DNA from: Paenibacillus jilunlii
Lineage (GTDB): Bacteria > Bacillota > Bacilli > Paenibacillales > Paenibacillaceae
Length of the DNA: 60,495 nt
Assembly (NCBI RefSeq): GCF_900102965.1
Contig: NZ_FNGM01000014.1
Coordinates: 158,625 to 219,119 of the forward strand
Direction: 5' to 3'
Part shown: one piece after another, positions 41,201 through 48,648 of the stretch
Layout of the letters: every line of letters starts with the position of its first letter
Numbering within the stretch: position 1 is the stretch's first letter
Notes under the pieces: model-generated
The model's input: only the letters and a program-made list of their open reading frames with translations
Database searches by the model: none
Told to the model about the DNA's origin: nothing
Translations under genes and position numbers: made by a program

Positions 41201-42127
41201 GAAAAAGGAACCCAAGGCAATGCCCTTTATAAACCAGCCACTAATGGTATTGCTCCATACTCAATAGAAGGAAACTTTACGCAAATTGAAGCCGAACGAA
41301 AAATTGTTCCTTCTCAGCGGGGAAAACTCACATTAACCTTTAATTCAAGCATTGTGGATGAAGTGGGGTCGACAATCACTGTGTTCCGTTATACCGATTC
41401 GGGACAGTGGGAGAACATCGGCGGTGAGGTGGATACGAAGAAACATACGATCACAGTACCTTTTGATCAGTTTGGGTATTATACAGTAATGAAGCTGCGT
41501 CGTGGATACACGGATATCACTAACCACCCATGGGCAAGAAACATTCTTAACGGCCTGTACTCCAAAGGTATTATGGAAAATCTGAGATTTGACCAATTTG
41601 GAGCGGATGATACAACGACACGCGGTGAATTCGCCACTTTGCTGGTAAAAGGGCTGAATATTCCTCTGAACTATAATAATAATCAGCAGACTTTCTTTGA
41701 TATCGTGCCTGAGGCGGTGTCTACGACTTGGGATTTCAAACATATCGAGACTGCGGCTAGAGCAGGGATTGTCACCGGCTTAAGTGATGGGTTCTTCGGT
41801 CCGGACCAGCCGCTCACAAGAGAGCAGGGTGCTGTCATGATTGCCAGAGCCTTGAAGCTGAAAATGGCTACTAATGATGCCAAACTGCAGGCTACCCTCG
41901 CAAAATCATTTGTGGATACGGGAAGCATGGATTTCTATTCGAAACCAGCGATTGACGCGGTGTCCAAAGCCAAAATCATGGAAGGCAGCGCAGTAACCAT
42001 TACAGGTCAAACCAAACCGGTATATAATTTTAATCCAAAGGGTAAAATGACTAGAGCGGAAGCCGGAAAGATTGCTGTAGCCCTATTGAAGAAGAGTACA
42101 AGCATCTTCCCAAAAACCTTTAATTAA
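38210..42127 (+). CDS. Large secreted SLH-domain surface protein
   Basis: The 1305-residue protein has a signal peptide (hydrophobic FVWLLLAALIVSMF, cleavage near QAAAA) and a long region of beta-type, probably Ig-like repeats. Three SLH domains follow at about 1100-1300, with motifs TTRGE, LTREQ and MTRAE. The SLH trio should anchor it to pyruvylated secondary cell wall polymer made by the csaB-tagA-tagO products just upstream. No catalytic motif was recognised in the first 1100 residues. ATG 38210 is supported by AAAGGAGAG; the in-frame start at 38168 has none and would put charged residues before the signal peptide. Confidence 0.88.
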   Translation: MLRFKRPFVWLLLAALIVSMFPGKYTPQAAAATATTTYFSPDDLTLRNTASLKMDVANSITRSTVYKTSAPNFSISGTYAQVTASTMKVTVQQMTQSGDKWVTDDTHSTTGAVTTDTTNPDNRFVASGLTLFTGFNKITFSGMQGTLQRSESFYVLYDKVPYVTSLQVLGGGPAAINLNEGTKVVVPNQQITLQGNVTNATKVSVSLNGGSPMQTSLLEDGTFFTPALTLKSGENTLDIVVQNAADSISIKRSVYYFDTNKPFTDLRIVHNNIAYNILDNVPTLTATDTNATIIGQVLLPYNASTKSFNDDHEVKINDTVVSVDVLQSYNVAADGTVSVVPGTTPQNETVIPAPDGVTPQYRLIAFKTTAPFTLTAGSSSVTVGIKYGTYSTSVKENYKYLSGENVITEMYYLSGYNGEAIASTGLSKLALNGAQVEKSDFYILVKSSAIPDAAKTLLASYLPLGASLKLEKQTNVSGLAGNEVVYKVVGFSNGQQKVKFQYSGSQSFYNADIAYVSKNYIYVANLNDGQTYTFSSANSSNILKVSGEYIGFENISNAQFFVNGISNDKLKSTEVSNLDFNPMNKSTFSFDLTISASGPLVYGENKLVFTGTSMDNVGNKREIRKELKFYIVDTNVSNLSQFHPKLSKGRAALSHTDIKAYTDKELNDILGLTAEFTFKDDKFVTSQTSYDLVLRGGAANKLNLYQGSDLFLSLDNTVLGDTSIQKGPENFVYKGKTYYYDFVGGSKDFILRILDIPAETAGSIVYNLELINETGARTNQRMEVVREVSPYRILSPVATVGKQIVVNKNFVRFDIEAEGATKVVIDKFDAVKRTDLPNRFTLDYVGLKPDKATSIKIKIVRANSTLNDTVSVYYASAVQIDTQFMAEKVAAKYSVFNKGLELTFPKGTLMKGFTTSGAAKYYPDTKLLFGIADPVDGVVERKNDYGNTINVDADARTPGGLGTLLIPSDLVLRFNSTVETNNFSRVSDIYWLSGGLGEKGTQGNALYKPATNGIAPYSIEGNFTQIEAERKIVPSQRGKLTLTFNSSIVDEVGSTITVFRYTDSGQWENIGGEVDTKKHTITVPFDQFGYYTVMKLRRGYTDITNHPWARNILNGLYSKGIMENLRFDQFGADDTTTRGEFATLLVKGLNIPLNYNNNQQTFFDIVPEAVSTTWDFKHIETAARAGIVTGLSDGFFGPDQPLTREQGAVMIARALKLKMATNDAKLQATLAKSFVDTGSMDFYSKPAIDAVSKAKIMEGSAVTITGQTKPVYNFNPKGKMTRAEAGKIAVALLKKSTSIFPKTFN

Positions 42128-42141
42128 GCTAATCAAAAGAA

Positions 42142-42180
42142 CAACAGGTCCGCGAAAGCTGTACGCGGGCCTGTTGTTTG
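42142..42180 (+). terminator. Intrinsic terminator of the SLH gene
   Basis: CAACAGGTCCGCG (42142-42154) pairs with CGCGGGCCTGTTG (42164-42176), followed by TTTG. Confidence 0.85.
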
Positions 42181-42211
42181 TAATTAATTTACAAAGTCTT
42201 CGACATAAACT

Positions 42212-42240
42212 TTGTAATCTGCACCATTTTACGTTACAAT
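42212..42240 (+). promoter_or_regulatory. Sigma-A promoter of the 113-residue gene
   Basis: TTGTAA (42212-42217), 17-bp spacer, TACAAT (42235-42240), 41 bp upstream of the start codon. Confidence 0.55.
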
Positions 42241-42280
42241 AACTTAGAAAATAATATTTTCTGAAAGGTGAAAGCCATCG

Positions 42281-42622
42281 ATGAAACCGATTTTATCAAA
42301 AGCACAGCTGGATTACATGAAAGCAAAGAATTCGTTTGAGAATAGAGCAAAGGTAATGGAGAAGGAGATTGCTGCAAAACGGGCACTCCAGGAGATCACG
42401 CAGGAGGTTATGGAAGAGCTTGTACAGACTACCGGGTTCCATGATGCATACAATGATCTTGTAACTGCAGAGAATGCTTTAATTGAATGGTCGCATACCA
42501 CGATCAAACATGAGAAGACTTACCGGGAGAACCGCGGTGCAATTGATGCCATGTATGAGAATGTCAATTCAAGTCCTGAGAAACGCCAGGAGCTAATTCA
42601 ACTATCCATGAAGATACGTTAG
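42281..42622 (+). CDS. Small helical cytoplasmic protein, unknown function
   Basis: The 113-residue protein is highly charged, has no membrane segment or Cys, and is predicted to be nearly all helical with heptad-like runs (FENRAKVMEKEIAAKRALQEI). I do not recognise the family. It has its own promoter, an AAAGGTG site before ATG 42281 and a perfect terminator after it, so it is a real monocistronic gene. It lies between two SLH genes, but nothing in its sequence suggests secretion. Confidence 0.75.
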   Translation: MKPILSKAQLDYMKAKNSFENRAKVMEKEIAAKRALQEITQEVMEELVQTTGFHDAYNDLVTAENALIEWSHTTIKHEKTYRENRGAIDAMYENVNSSPEKRQELIQLSMKIR

Positions 42623-42631
42623 ACTTTAGAT

Positions 42632-42656
42632 AAAGGCGCCGGAAACGGCGCCTTTT
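42632..42656 (+). terminator. Intrinsic terminator of the 113-residue gene
   Basis: AAAGGCGCCG pairs with CGGCGCCTTT around GAAA, followed by T-rich sequence. Confidence 0.9.
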
Positions 42657-42735
42657 GTTTTGTCAGGAAGAACTATTAGCTAAGTTGGTTTAAAAATGGA
42701 TGATTATGTTTATTTACTTAACAAATATTGCTTAA

Positions 42736-42765
42736 TGACGTCTGGAAAGTCCGTATGCTATACTG
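42736..42765 (+). promoter_or_regulatory. Upstream S-layer promoter P1
   Basis: ATGACG (42736-42741), 18-bp spacer, TATACT (42760-42765) with TGC just before it (extended -10). Confidence 0.5.
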
Positions 42766-42924
42766 GTTCCCGTAGCGACCCATCATTAACATAGTTAGTA
42801 GAACATACATATTGTCTCTTCTAATTGGGACAGGGCCAGCCGTAACAATATTCAAAAATTTTTTTTGAACAAAGCGCAACTTTCTAGAAACTCCTGCGTT
42901 TAAGATGTAGAGTCACTTGCAGAA

Positions 42925-42961
42925 GGCATTGTTATTCATCATGATACTGAATAACAACGCC
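42925..42961. promoter_or_regulatory. 13-bp inverted repeat upstream of S-layer promoter P2
   Basis: GGCATTGTTATTC (42925-42937) and GAATAACAACGCC (42949-42961) are inverted copies with one mismatch and an 11-nt centre. The repeat ends 17 bp before the -35 of P2 and lies downstream of P1. It could be an operator for P2 or an RNA hairpin in the P1 transcript. No T-run follows. Confidence 0.55.
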
Positions 42962-42978
42962 CAAATGGAAAAATTAGC

Positions 42979-43007
42979 TTTACGTGACTTGAGGCACATT
43001 GTATAAT
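42979..43007 (+). promoter_or_regulatory. Proximal S-layer promoter P2
   Basis: TTTACG (42979-42984), 17-bp spacer, consensus TATAAT (43002-43007). Transcription would start near 43014. Confidence 0.6.
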
Positions 43008-43062
43008 ACTTAGGTAGAATTAGGAATCTAGTATTACTATGCCTTGAAGCTGGTTACAAGTT

Positions 43063-43082
43063 TCTGTGATACCCGTCACAGA
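43063..43082 (+). other. Leader hairpin of the S-layer mRNA
   Basis: TCTGTGA (43063-43069) pairs perfectly with TCACAGA (43076-43082) around a 6-nt loop. It lies about 50 nt into the predicted P2 transcript and could stabilise the mRNA 5' end. Confidence 0.45.
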
Positions 43083-43204
43083 CATTATTTATACTTAATA
43101 TGCTCAACTCGGGAAAGGGGGTGCATCGGCTAATGAGTGACATGAGCTACCCAACTAAAGAAGAATCTCAGTTCATGAACGTCCAAGGAGGAGAAAAAAA
43201 GGTT

Positions 43205-45868
43205 ATGAAGAAAATTTTATCCGTAGCATTATCTACAGCAATGGCATTCTCGATGTTTGCCTCTGTAGCGTTTGGTGAAACTGCAACAACTCCACAAGCA
43301 AAATTTGATGCTTTGGCAGCAAAAGGTATCCTTAACGGCTACCCAGACGGTCAAGCACATCTTGAAAAAGATCTGACTCGCGGTGAATTCGCTAAGATCG
43401 TTACTAAATTGTTCGGTCTTACTGAAGTAACCGGCAAATTGTCTTACAAAGACAAAGGTTACACCGCCAAGAACTGGGCAGTGCCTTACATCGAAGCTGT
43501 AACTGCAGCTGGTTATATGCAAGGTCAAGATACTGTTAAAGGTATCTTCAACTACAACGGTAAAGTAACAGTTCAAGAAGTAGCGGCTGTATTGTTCCGC
43601 GCTCTGAAGCTGGAACAACCTGCTACAACTGATAACTCCGCATCCGCATGGGCTAAAGGCTATGCTCAAGCAGTTATCAACGCTGGTCTGGTTGCTCAAA
43701 CCACCAACTTCAAAGGTAATGCTACTCGCTCTTTGGTAGTTGAAACAGCTTATGCAGTTGATCAAAAGACTGTAGCTCCTACTCTGACTGTAACTTCTGC
43801 AGAAGCAGTAAGCCCAACCAAAGTAGTTGTAACATTCTCTGACAAAACTACTGCAAATGTTGATCTGACAACTGCTCTGGTAGCAGGCGTTGAAACTCCA
43901 GTAACTTTCAAACACCTGGAAAAAGAATACACTGTGAAAGTAACACTGCAAGCGCCTAAGGTTGTTAGTGTTACAGCTCCAAACTCCAAGCAAGTGGTTG
44001 TGAAGTTCAACCGTGCTATCGATCCAGATACTTTGGTTGAAACTAACACCCTGATCGAAGGTGTAGTGAAATTAACTGAAGTTAGCAAAACAGTTGATGT
44101 AGCTAAGGATGCTAAGGTTGTTATCAGCGATGACGCAACTCAAGCTACAATTACCCTGGATGGGAATACTTTCCTTAAAGGTAACTATACTGTAGTAATC
44201 AACGACACAATTAAAACAACTGCTGGTGAAGCGATTCCTGCTTACACTAATTTGTTGCCTGTAGCTGATGTCGTTGCACCAACAGTGGTTTCCGTATCTG
44301 CTGTTGCAAAAACAACTACAAATAAAGTATATGTTAAACTGAGCGAGCCAGTTAAAACAGCTGGATTGATTGCTTATGTTAACGGTGCGGCTGCAAGTGT
44401 ATCCCGTGATACTTACCAACCATTGGATGAAGTGACACTGACTGCTGGTACACTGAACAGCGGAACATCGTATGACGTGTCCCTGACTAACCTTTCAGAC
44501 TATGCTGGTAACCTGGCTACACCTAATCCAGTTAAAACAACAGTAACTGTAACTTCCGATGTGCAAGCACCTGTAGTTCAAAAAGTAACTGCAATCGGTG
44601 ACAAGACTGTTGAAGTTGTATTCAACAAAGCAGTCGATTACAACTCTTTGGTAGGTAATGTTCGTCTGTTGGATGCAAATGGCGAAAGCAAAGGCGTATT
44701 CACAATTAACACTACCAGCGATACCAAAACTTTCAAACTGACTAGCCCACTTGGCTCGTTACCATCCACTGGTACATTCTCCGGTAGCATCGTATTCGGT
44801 GCAACTGTTCGTGATACCATTGGTAACAACCTGGGTACTGCGGTGACTCAGCCTATCACCTTTAACAAAGACACTGTAGCTCCAACGGTAACAAGTATCA
44901 CTTACAAGAGCAACAGCGGTCTGGTTATCAAGTTCTCTGAAGAAGTTAACCATGTAGCTGGAGTGAGTGGTCTTACCTTGATTAAAGATTCCACAGGCGT
45001 AGGTACAGCAATAACTTCTACCCCATTAAGATCTAAAGATGGTAAATCTTTGACCTTTGCTACTCCGGGTGGTGTTGTAGGGGCACATACACTGCGTCTG
45101 CCAGAAGGTTTGGTAGTTGATGCAAGCTTTGCTAAAAATAAACTTGCTGCAACAACTGTAGCGGTAACAGGAAGCACTACTTCTTCCGATTCCGACAGAC
45201 CTAAAGTAACAAGCATTGTATATGCTGGAGAAAACACAAACGACTTCATCATTAAGGTAACTGTAACTGACAATTCGGGCGTAAGCGTTGCTTCCCTGAC
45301 TGATCGCAACAGCTACACAATGGACAGCAAAGCATTGCCAACGGGCGCATTCATTACACTTGAATCCGCTGCTGATAATGCTACAACAAGAGTTGCACTT
45401 ATCAATATCCCTAAATCTTCGATCAGTGAAACTAAGGACTATAAGTTCTTGGCTAACGGTGTGGCTGATACTGCCGGCAACGGTGTTGAAGCACACAATG
45501 AAGTAGCGATCAAACTTTATGACAATGTAGCTCCTAAACTGTCCTCTGCTGCAGTATCGTCTACAGATTCTGCTGTACTGATCGTAACCTTCTCTGAAAA
45601 TGTTAAGGATATTCAACCAGCAGATCTGCTATTCAGCATCAACAGCAAAGAAATCACTCCTTTGACCTTTGATAAGGTTGGTAACAGCACCGATAAATGG
45701 TATGTTACATTCAATAAGAAGGACATTGATGCTTCCGCATCTTCCGGTGCTCAAGATCTTAACGCTAACAATATCAACACTATTACAGTTAAAGTTAAAG
45801 ACACTGCAGACATCACTGACATCGCGAATAACAAAATTACTACTGGTACTGAAGTATCCGGTAAATAA
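43205..45868 (+). CDS. Probable S-layer protein with N-terminal SLH domains
   Basis: The 887-residue secreted protein has a signal peptide (MKKILSVALSTAMAFSMFASVAFG) and three SLH-type domains at about 28-195. It then has several Ig-like, Big_5/SwmB-type domains with recurring 'VVVKFNRAID' and 'FSEEV/FSENV' segments, typical of S-layer self-assembly regions. Basis for the S-layer call: N-terminal SLH layout, almost no Cys, Thr/Val/Lys-rich composition, a biased codon choice unlike the neighbours (suggesting high expression), a strong ribosome binding site (AAGGAGGAG, 43185-43193), a long leader and a strong terminator. SLH motifs are LTRGE, VTVQE and ATRSL, so the second and third depart from TRAE. 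Confidence 0.88.
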   Translation: MKKILSVALSTAMAFSMFASVAFGETATTPQAKFDALAAKGILNGYPDGQAHLEKDLTRGEFAKIVTKLFGLTEVTGKLSYKDKGYTAKNWAVPYIEAVTAAGYMQGQDTVKGIFNYNGKVTVQEVAAVLFRALKLEQPATTDNSASAWAKGYAQAVINAGLVAQTTNFKGNATRSLVVETAYAVDQKTVAPTLTVTSAEAVSPTKVVVTFSDKTTANVDLTTALVAGVETPVTFKHLEKEYTVKVTLQAPKVVSVTAPNSKQVVVKFNRAIDPDTLVETNTLIEGVVKLTEVSKTVDVAKDAKVVISDDATQATITLDGNTFLKGNYTVVINDTIKTTAGEAIPAYTNLLPVADVVAPTVVSVSAVAKTTTNKVYVKLSEPVKTAGLIAYVNGAAASVSRDTYQPLDEVTLTAGTLNSGTSYDVSLTNLSDYAGNLATPNPVKTTVTVTSDVQAPVVQKVTAIGDKTVEVVFNKAVDYNSLVGNVRLLDANGESKGVFTINTTSDTKTFKLTSPLGSLPSTGTFSGSIVFGATVRDTIGNNLGTAVTQPITFNKDTVAPTVTSITYKSNSGLVIKFSEEVNHVAGVSGLTLIKDSTGVGTAITSTPLRSKDGKSLTFATPGGVVGAHTLRLPEGLVVDASFAKNKLAATTVAVTGSTTSSDSDRPKVTSIVYAGENTNDFIIKVTVTDNSGVSVASLTDRNSYTMDSKALPTGAFITLESAADNATTRVALINIPKSSISETKDYKFLANGVADTAGNGVEAHNEVAIKLYDNVAPKLSSAAVSSTDSAVLIVTFSENVKDIQPADLLFSINSKEITPLTFDKVGNSTDKWYVTFNKKDIDASASSGAQDLNANNINTITVKVKDTADITDIANNKITTGTEVSGK

Positions 45869-45895
45869 TACTGTTCCTCGTGTATTACCGAAGCA

Positions 45896-45929
45896 AAGAA
45901 TAGCCTCTTCGGAGGCTATTCTTTTTTTT
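45896..45929 (+). terminator. Strong terminator of the S-layer gene
   Basis: AAGAATAGCCTC (45896-45907) and GAGGCTATTCTT (45912-45923) form a perfect 12-bp stem with a TTCG tetraloop, followed by a T-run. Confidence 0.97.
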
Positions 45930-45960
45930 AATCATTTTCCATCCCTGAAGGAGGAAAGCA

Positions 45961-46515
45961 ATGAAACCAGCAATGAAAGTATCGATGGCGGTTGTCTTGT
46001 TGAGTGGAGCCGTATGGGCGGGATCACTGATGAATCTTACTGCTGAAGGCGCTAGTGTAGGCAATCAGCCGGGTACAGCCGATGATCCGGTTGTCACCAA
46101 GAGCTATGTAGATCAACAGATTCAGAAAGCATTAGGGGGCGGAACAGCTGCAACGAACCCTCCAGTAGCTACAGCCACCGCATCCCCGACACCAACGGCC
46201 ACTGCATCATCAAGTCCGCAGACATCTGCCCCTGCTAACAGTAACGAAGCTGTGATTGTAGATGTCAAACCAGGACAGACTTTATTTGGAGCTGCCGGTG
46301 CTGAATTTATTGTGCGTGCAGGTAAAGCCGTGATTTTCTCGGAAGCGGCCAATGGTGTAGCTGATTTGACGGATGGTAAGGATCTGGCCAATGGACAAGC
46401 TGCTCCCATGAATCATCTGTTATCTTTTCCCCGCGATGGGCGGGGGATCAACGTACAAGATGGTCAGAAATTAGGACTTGTTGTAATGGTTCGTGGTGGA
46501 TATACGCTAAAATAA
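45961..46515 (+). CDS. Small exported protein of unknown function
   Basis: The 184-residue protein has an N-terminal signal or anchor segment (VSMAVVLLSGAVWAGSLM), a Thr/Ala/Ser/Pro-rich linker at about 60-95 and a compact C-terminal domain at about 98-184 with VDVKPGQTLFGAAGAEFIVRAG. I do not recognise the family. ATG 45961 follows AAGGAGGAAA, directly after the S-layer terminator. A role with the S-layer is possible only by position. Confidence 0.7.
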   Translation: MKPAMKVSMAVVLLSGAVWAGSLMNLTAEGASVGNQPGTADDPVVTKSYVDQQIQKALGGGTAATNPPVATATASPTPTATASSSPQTSAPANSNEAVIVDVKPGQTLFGAAGAEFIVRAGKAVIFSEAANGVADLTDGKDLANGQAAPMNHLLSFPRDGRGINVQDGQKLGLVVMVRGGYTLK

Positions 46516-46622
46516 TCTTTTATCATATGATTCGACAAGTCCTCTTCTATAATAATGTTGCCTGCTTAAGCAAAAATCATACCTGAGCGGCACTCATTAC
46601 CACTGTTAACAAAGATTGATAC

Positions 46623-46652
46623 GACTGAATGCAGCAACGCCGGCACACAATA
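46623..46652 (+). promoter_or_regulatory. Sigma-G type promoter of the SASP gene
   Basis: GACTG (46623-46627) fits the sigma-G -35 GHATR at 4 of 5 positions. After exactly 18 bp, CACAATA (46646-46652) fits the -10 CATNHTA at 6 of 7. SASP genes are sigma-G targets in B. subtilis. Confidence 0.5.
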
Positions 46653-46690
46653 CTCCTGTATTCTTAAAATCTTCAGGAGGTGCAATAGAC

Positions 46691-46960
46691 ATGGCACGTA
46701 ATAATCGCACTGTGGTACCGGAAAGCCGGGCTATGCTGAAACAAATGCAGTATGAGATTGCTTCTGAGTTTGGTTTATACGGTGCTTCTTATGGCGGAGG
46801 AACTGATACTGAATTTGGTTCTGAGCTAGGGGTAATGGGCGGCTCGATGGGATATGGAACTCCGTATCTGGGACATCTCACTTCCCGGGATAATGGATCT
46901 GTTGGGGGAGAAATTACCAAGAGGCTTGTGAAGCAGGCCGAACAGTCTCTTTTTAAATAA
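46691..46960 (+). CDS. Alpha/beta-type small acid-soluble spore protein (SASP)
   Basis: SASPs coat spore DNA, protect it from UV and heat, and are degraded by the GPR protease at germination. The 89-residue protein has both conserved blocks: QMQYEIASEFGL (containing the GPR cleavage region) and DNGSVGGEITKRLVKQAEQSL. The link between them is about 20-25 residues longer than usual and rich in Gly and Tyr (YGASYGGGTDTEF), which is unusual for the family. ATG 46691 has a perfect AGGAGG at 46675-46680; an upstream in-frame start (46616) is rejected. Confidence 0.9.
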   Translation: MARNNRTVVPESRAMLKQMQYEIASEFGLYGASYGGGTDTEFGSELGVMGGSMGYGTPYLGHLTSRDNGSVGGEITKRLVKQAEQSLFK

Positions 46961-46972
46961 GAATGGGTTGAA

Positions 46973-47001
46973 TTGACACCATCCGGTAAATAAGATAATA
47001 T
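46973..47001 (+). promoter_or_regulatory. Sigma-A promoter upstream of metK
   Basis: Perfect TTGACA (46973-46978), 17-bp spacer, TAATAT (46996-47001). Transcription from it would reach a terminator after about 45 nt. Confidence 0.5.
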
Positions 47002-47021
47002 GACTTTTGTGGAAAGCCATA

Positions 47022-47052
47022 AACCTTTTCCAATCGGAAAAGGTTCATTTTT
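47022..47052 (+). terminator. Terminator between the SASP gene and metK
   Basis: AACCTTTTCC (47022-47031) pairs perfectly with GGAAAAGGTT (47036-47045), followed by CATTTTTTG. It may end the SASP transcript, attenuate metK, or define a very short RNA from the promoter at 46973. Confidence 0.85.
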
Positions 47053-47218
47053 TGAACTTATCTGACAATATCAACTATGATTATTGAGTCTGGGGAATGG
47101 ATATATTCTAGTTGGAAGCGGATCTGCCGGTTCTATTATCACACAATTCATCTGATCTGGCAGCCGTTGAAGCATCCCCTTATACAGTGTCAGACTAACA
47201 ATATGGGAGGTTGTTGTA

Positions 47219-48421
47219 TTGTCTATTAAAGGACGTCATTTGTTTACTTCAGAGTCCGTAACAGAAGGGCATCCCGATAAAATCTGCGATCAGATATCCG
47301 ATGCAGTCCTTGATGCATTTTTAGCTAATGATCCGAATGCCCGTGTAGCCTGTGAAGTAGCTGTTGCCACCGGTCTGGTGTTGGTTATTGGAGAAATAAG
47401 CACCAAGTCGGAGTATGTAGATATCCCGGCAATTGTACGCAATACCCTCAAGGAGATTGGTTACACCCGCGCAAAATATGGTTTTGACTATAATACCTGT
47501 GCAGTGCTGACCTCGCTGAATGAACAATCGGCCGATATCGCACAAGGTGTAAACGCTGCATTGGAAAATCGTGACCCTGCACAGGTTGCCGAGGAAACGG
47601 CGAATATTGGTGCGGGTGACCAAGGGCTGATGTTTGGTTTTGCGACAAATGAAACGCCTGAATTAATGCCGCTGCCTATTGCCTTGTCTCACCGTATTGC
47701 CCGCCGTCTCTCTGAGGTGCGCAAGGATGGAACGCTTAATTATTTGCGCCCGGACGGCAAAACCCAGGTCACTATTGAATATGATAATGAAAGACCGGTG
47801 CGCGTGGATACGATAGTTGTCTCTACCCAGCATGCCGAAGAAATCTCACTTGAACAAATTCAGGCAGACATTAAGGAATATGTAATTTTGCCGGTGGTAC
47901 CTTCTGAGCTGCTTGACGAGAACACTAAATATTTCATTAACCCTACTGGCCGTTTCGTCATTGGCGGTCCGCAAGGAGACGCCGGTCTAACCGGGCGCAA
48001 AATAATTGTCGATACCTATGGCGGGTATGCCCGTCACGGAGGCGGAGCTTTTTCAGGGAAAGATCCAACTAAAGTCGACCGTTCCGCAGCTTATGCAGCG
48101 CGTTATGTGGCTAAGAATCTAGTGGCTGCCGGGCTTGCTGAGAAATGCGAGATTCAATTGGCGTATGCGATTGGTGTAGCTAACCCTGTCTCGATTAATG
48201 TAGATACATACGGAACAGGCAAAATCAGTGAAGAAAAGCTGGCTGAGCTGATCAGCAGCAATTTTGATCTTCGTCCAGCCGGTATTATCTCGATGCTGGA
48301 TCTGCGCAAACCACTCTATAGACAAACCGCGGCTTATGGTCATTTTGGACGGACGGATGTTGATCTTCCTTGGGAGCGCGTGGATAAAGCTGAAATGCTG
48401 AGGGGTCAGGCTGGAGTATAA
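47219..48421 (+). CDS. metK: S-adenosylmethionine synthetase
   Basis: MetK makes S-adenosylmethionine from methionine and ATP. The 400-residue protein has all family blocks: TSESVTEGHPDKICDQISDA, GAGDQGLMFGFATNET, GGPQGDAGLTGRKIIVDTYGG and GGGAFSGKDPTKVDRS. The TTG start at 47219 has GGGAGG upstream. In many Bacillales metK has a SAM (S-box) riboswitch; its GGCAACC and GATGA core elements are not seen in the 258-bp leader, so control here looks different. Confidence 0.98.
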   Translation: MSIKGRHLFTSESVTEGHPDKICDQISDAVLDAFLANDPNARVACEVAVATGLVLVIGEISTKSEYVDIPAIVRNTLKEIGYTRAKYGFDYNTCAVLTSLNEQSADIAQGVNAALENRDPAQVAEETANIGAGDQGLMFGFATNETPELMPLPIALSHRIARRLSEVRKDGTLNYLRPDGKTQVTIEYDNERPVRVDTIVVSTQHAEEISLEQIQADIKEYVILPVVPSELLDENTKYFINPTGRFVIGGPQGDAGLTGRKIIVDTYGGYARHGGGAFSGKDPTKVDRSAAYAARYVAKNLVAAGLAEKCEIQLAYAIGVANPVSINVDTYGTGKISEEKLAELISSNFDLRPAGIISMLDLRKPLYRQTAAYGHFGRTDVDLPWERVDKAEMLRGQAGV

Positions 48422-48466
48422 ACTATTGTAGGTTTTTATATTAATTTCTTCCTTATTATATGCAGG

Positions 48467-48515
48467 CCCGCAGGACAGCGCTTCGATCTTTGGAGCCGCT
48501 GCTGCGGGTTTTTTT
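48467..48515 (+). terminator. Intrinsic terminator of metK
   Basis: CCCGCAG (48467-48473) pairs with CTGCGGG (48502-48508), with inner pairing possible, followed by seven T. Confidence 0.85.
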
Positions 48516-48648
48516 GCGTACCAAAGTTTACTGATTTCTATTTACCTTTTTTCGACTGGAGCGTTTTCTAAACTTTGGAAGCCTTTTAACCGAAATAAAA
48601 GAATATATGTAAAAACGAAAGTTTGGCTTGAGAGGAGTCTATCACCAC

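Larger units (their letters stand above)
42657..43204 (+). other. Long regulatory leader of the S-layer gene
   Basis: About 550 bp contain two promoter candidates (42736-42765, 42979-43007), an A/T tract with inverted symmetry (TTCAAAAATTTTTTTTGAA, 42853-42871), a 13-bp inverted repeat (42925-42961) and a leader hairpin (43063-43082). If both promoters work, mRNA leaders of about 190 and 430 nt result. Long, multi-promoter leaders are known for other S-layer genes. An in-frame ATG at 43100 without a ribosome binding site is treated as leader. Confidence 0.6.

Noticed and set aside
45669..46046. Forward open frame overlapping the S-layer 3' end and the next gene's start
   Set aside because: Out of frame with both real genes, crosses a strong terminator and has no ribosome binding site.
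46961..47218. SAM (S-box) riboswitch before metK
   Set aside because: The conserved core words of the S-box are absent; only a plain terminator hairpin is present.
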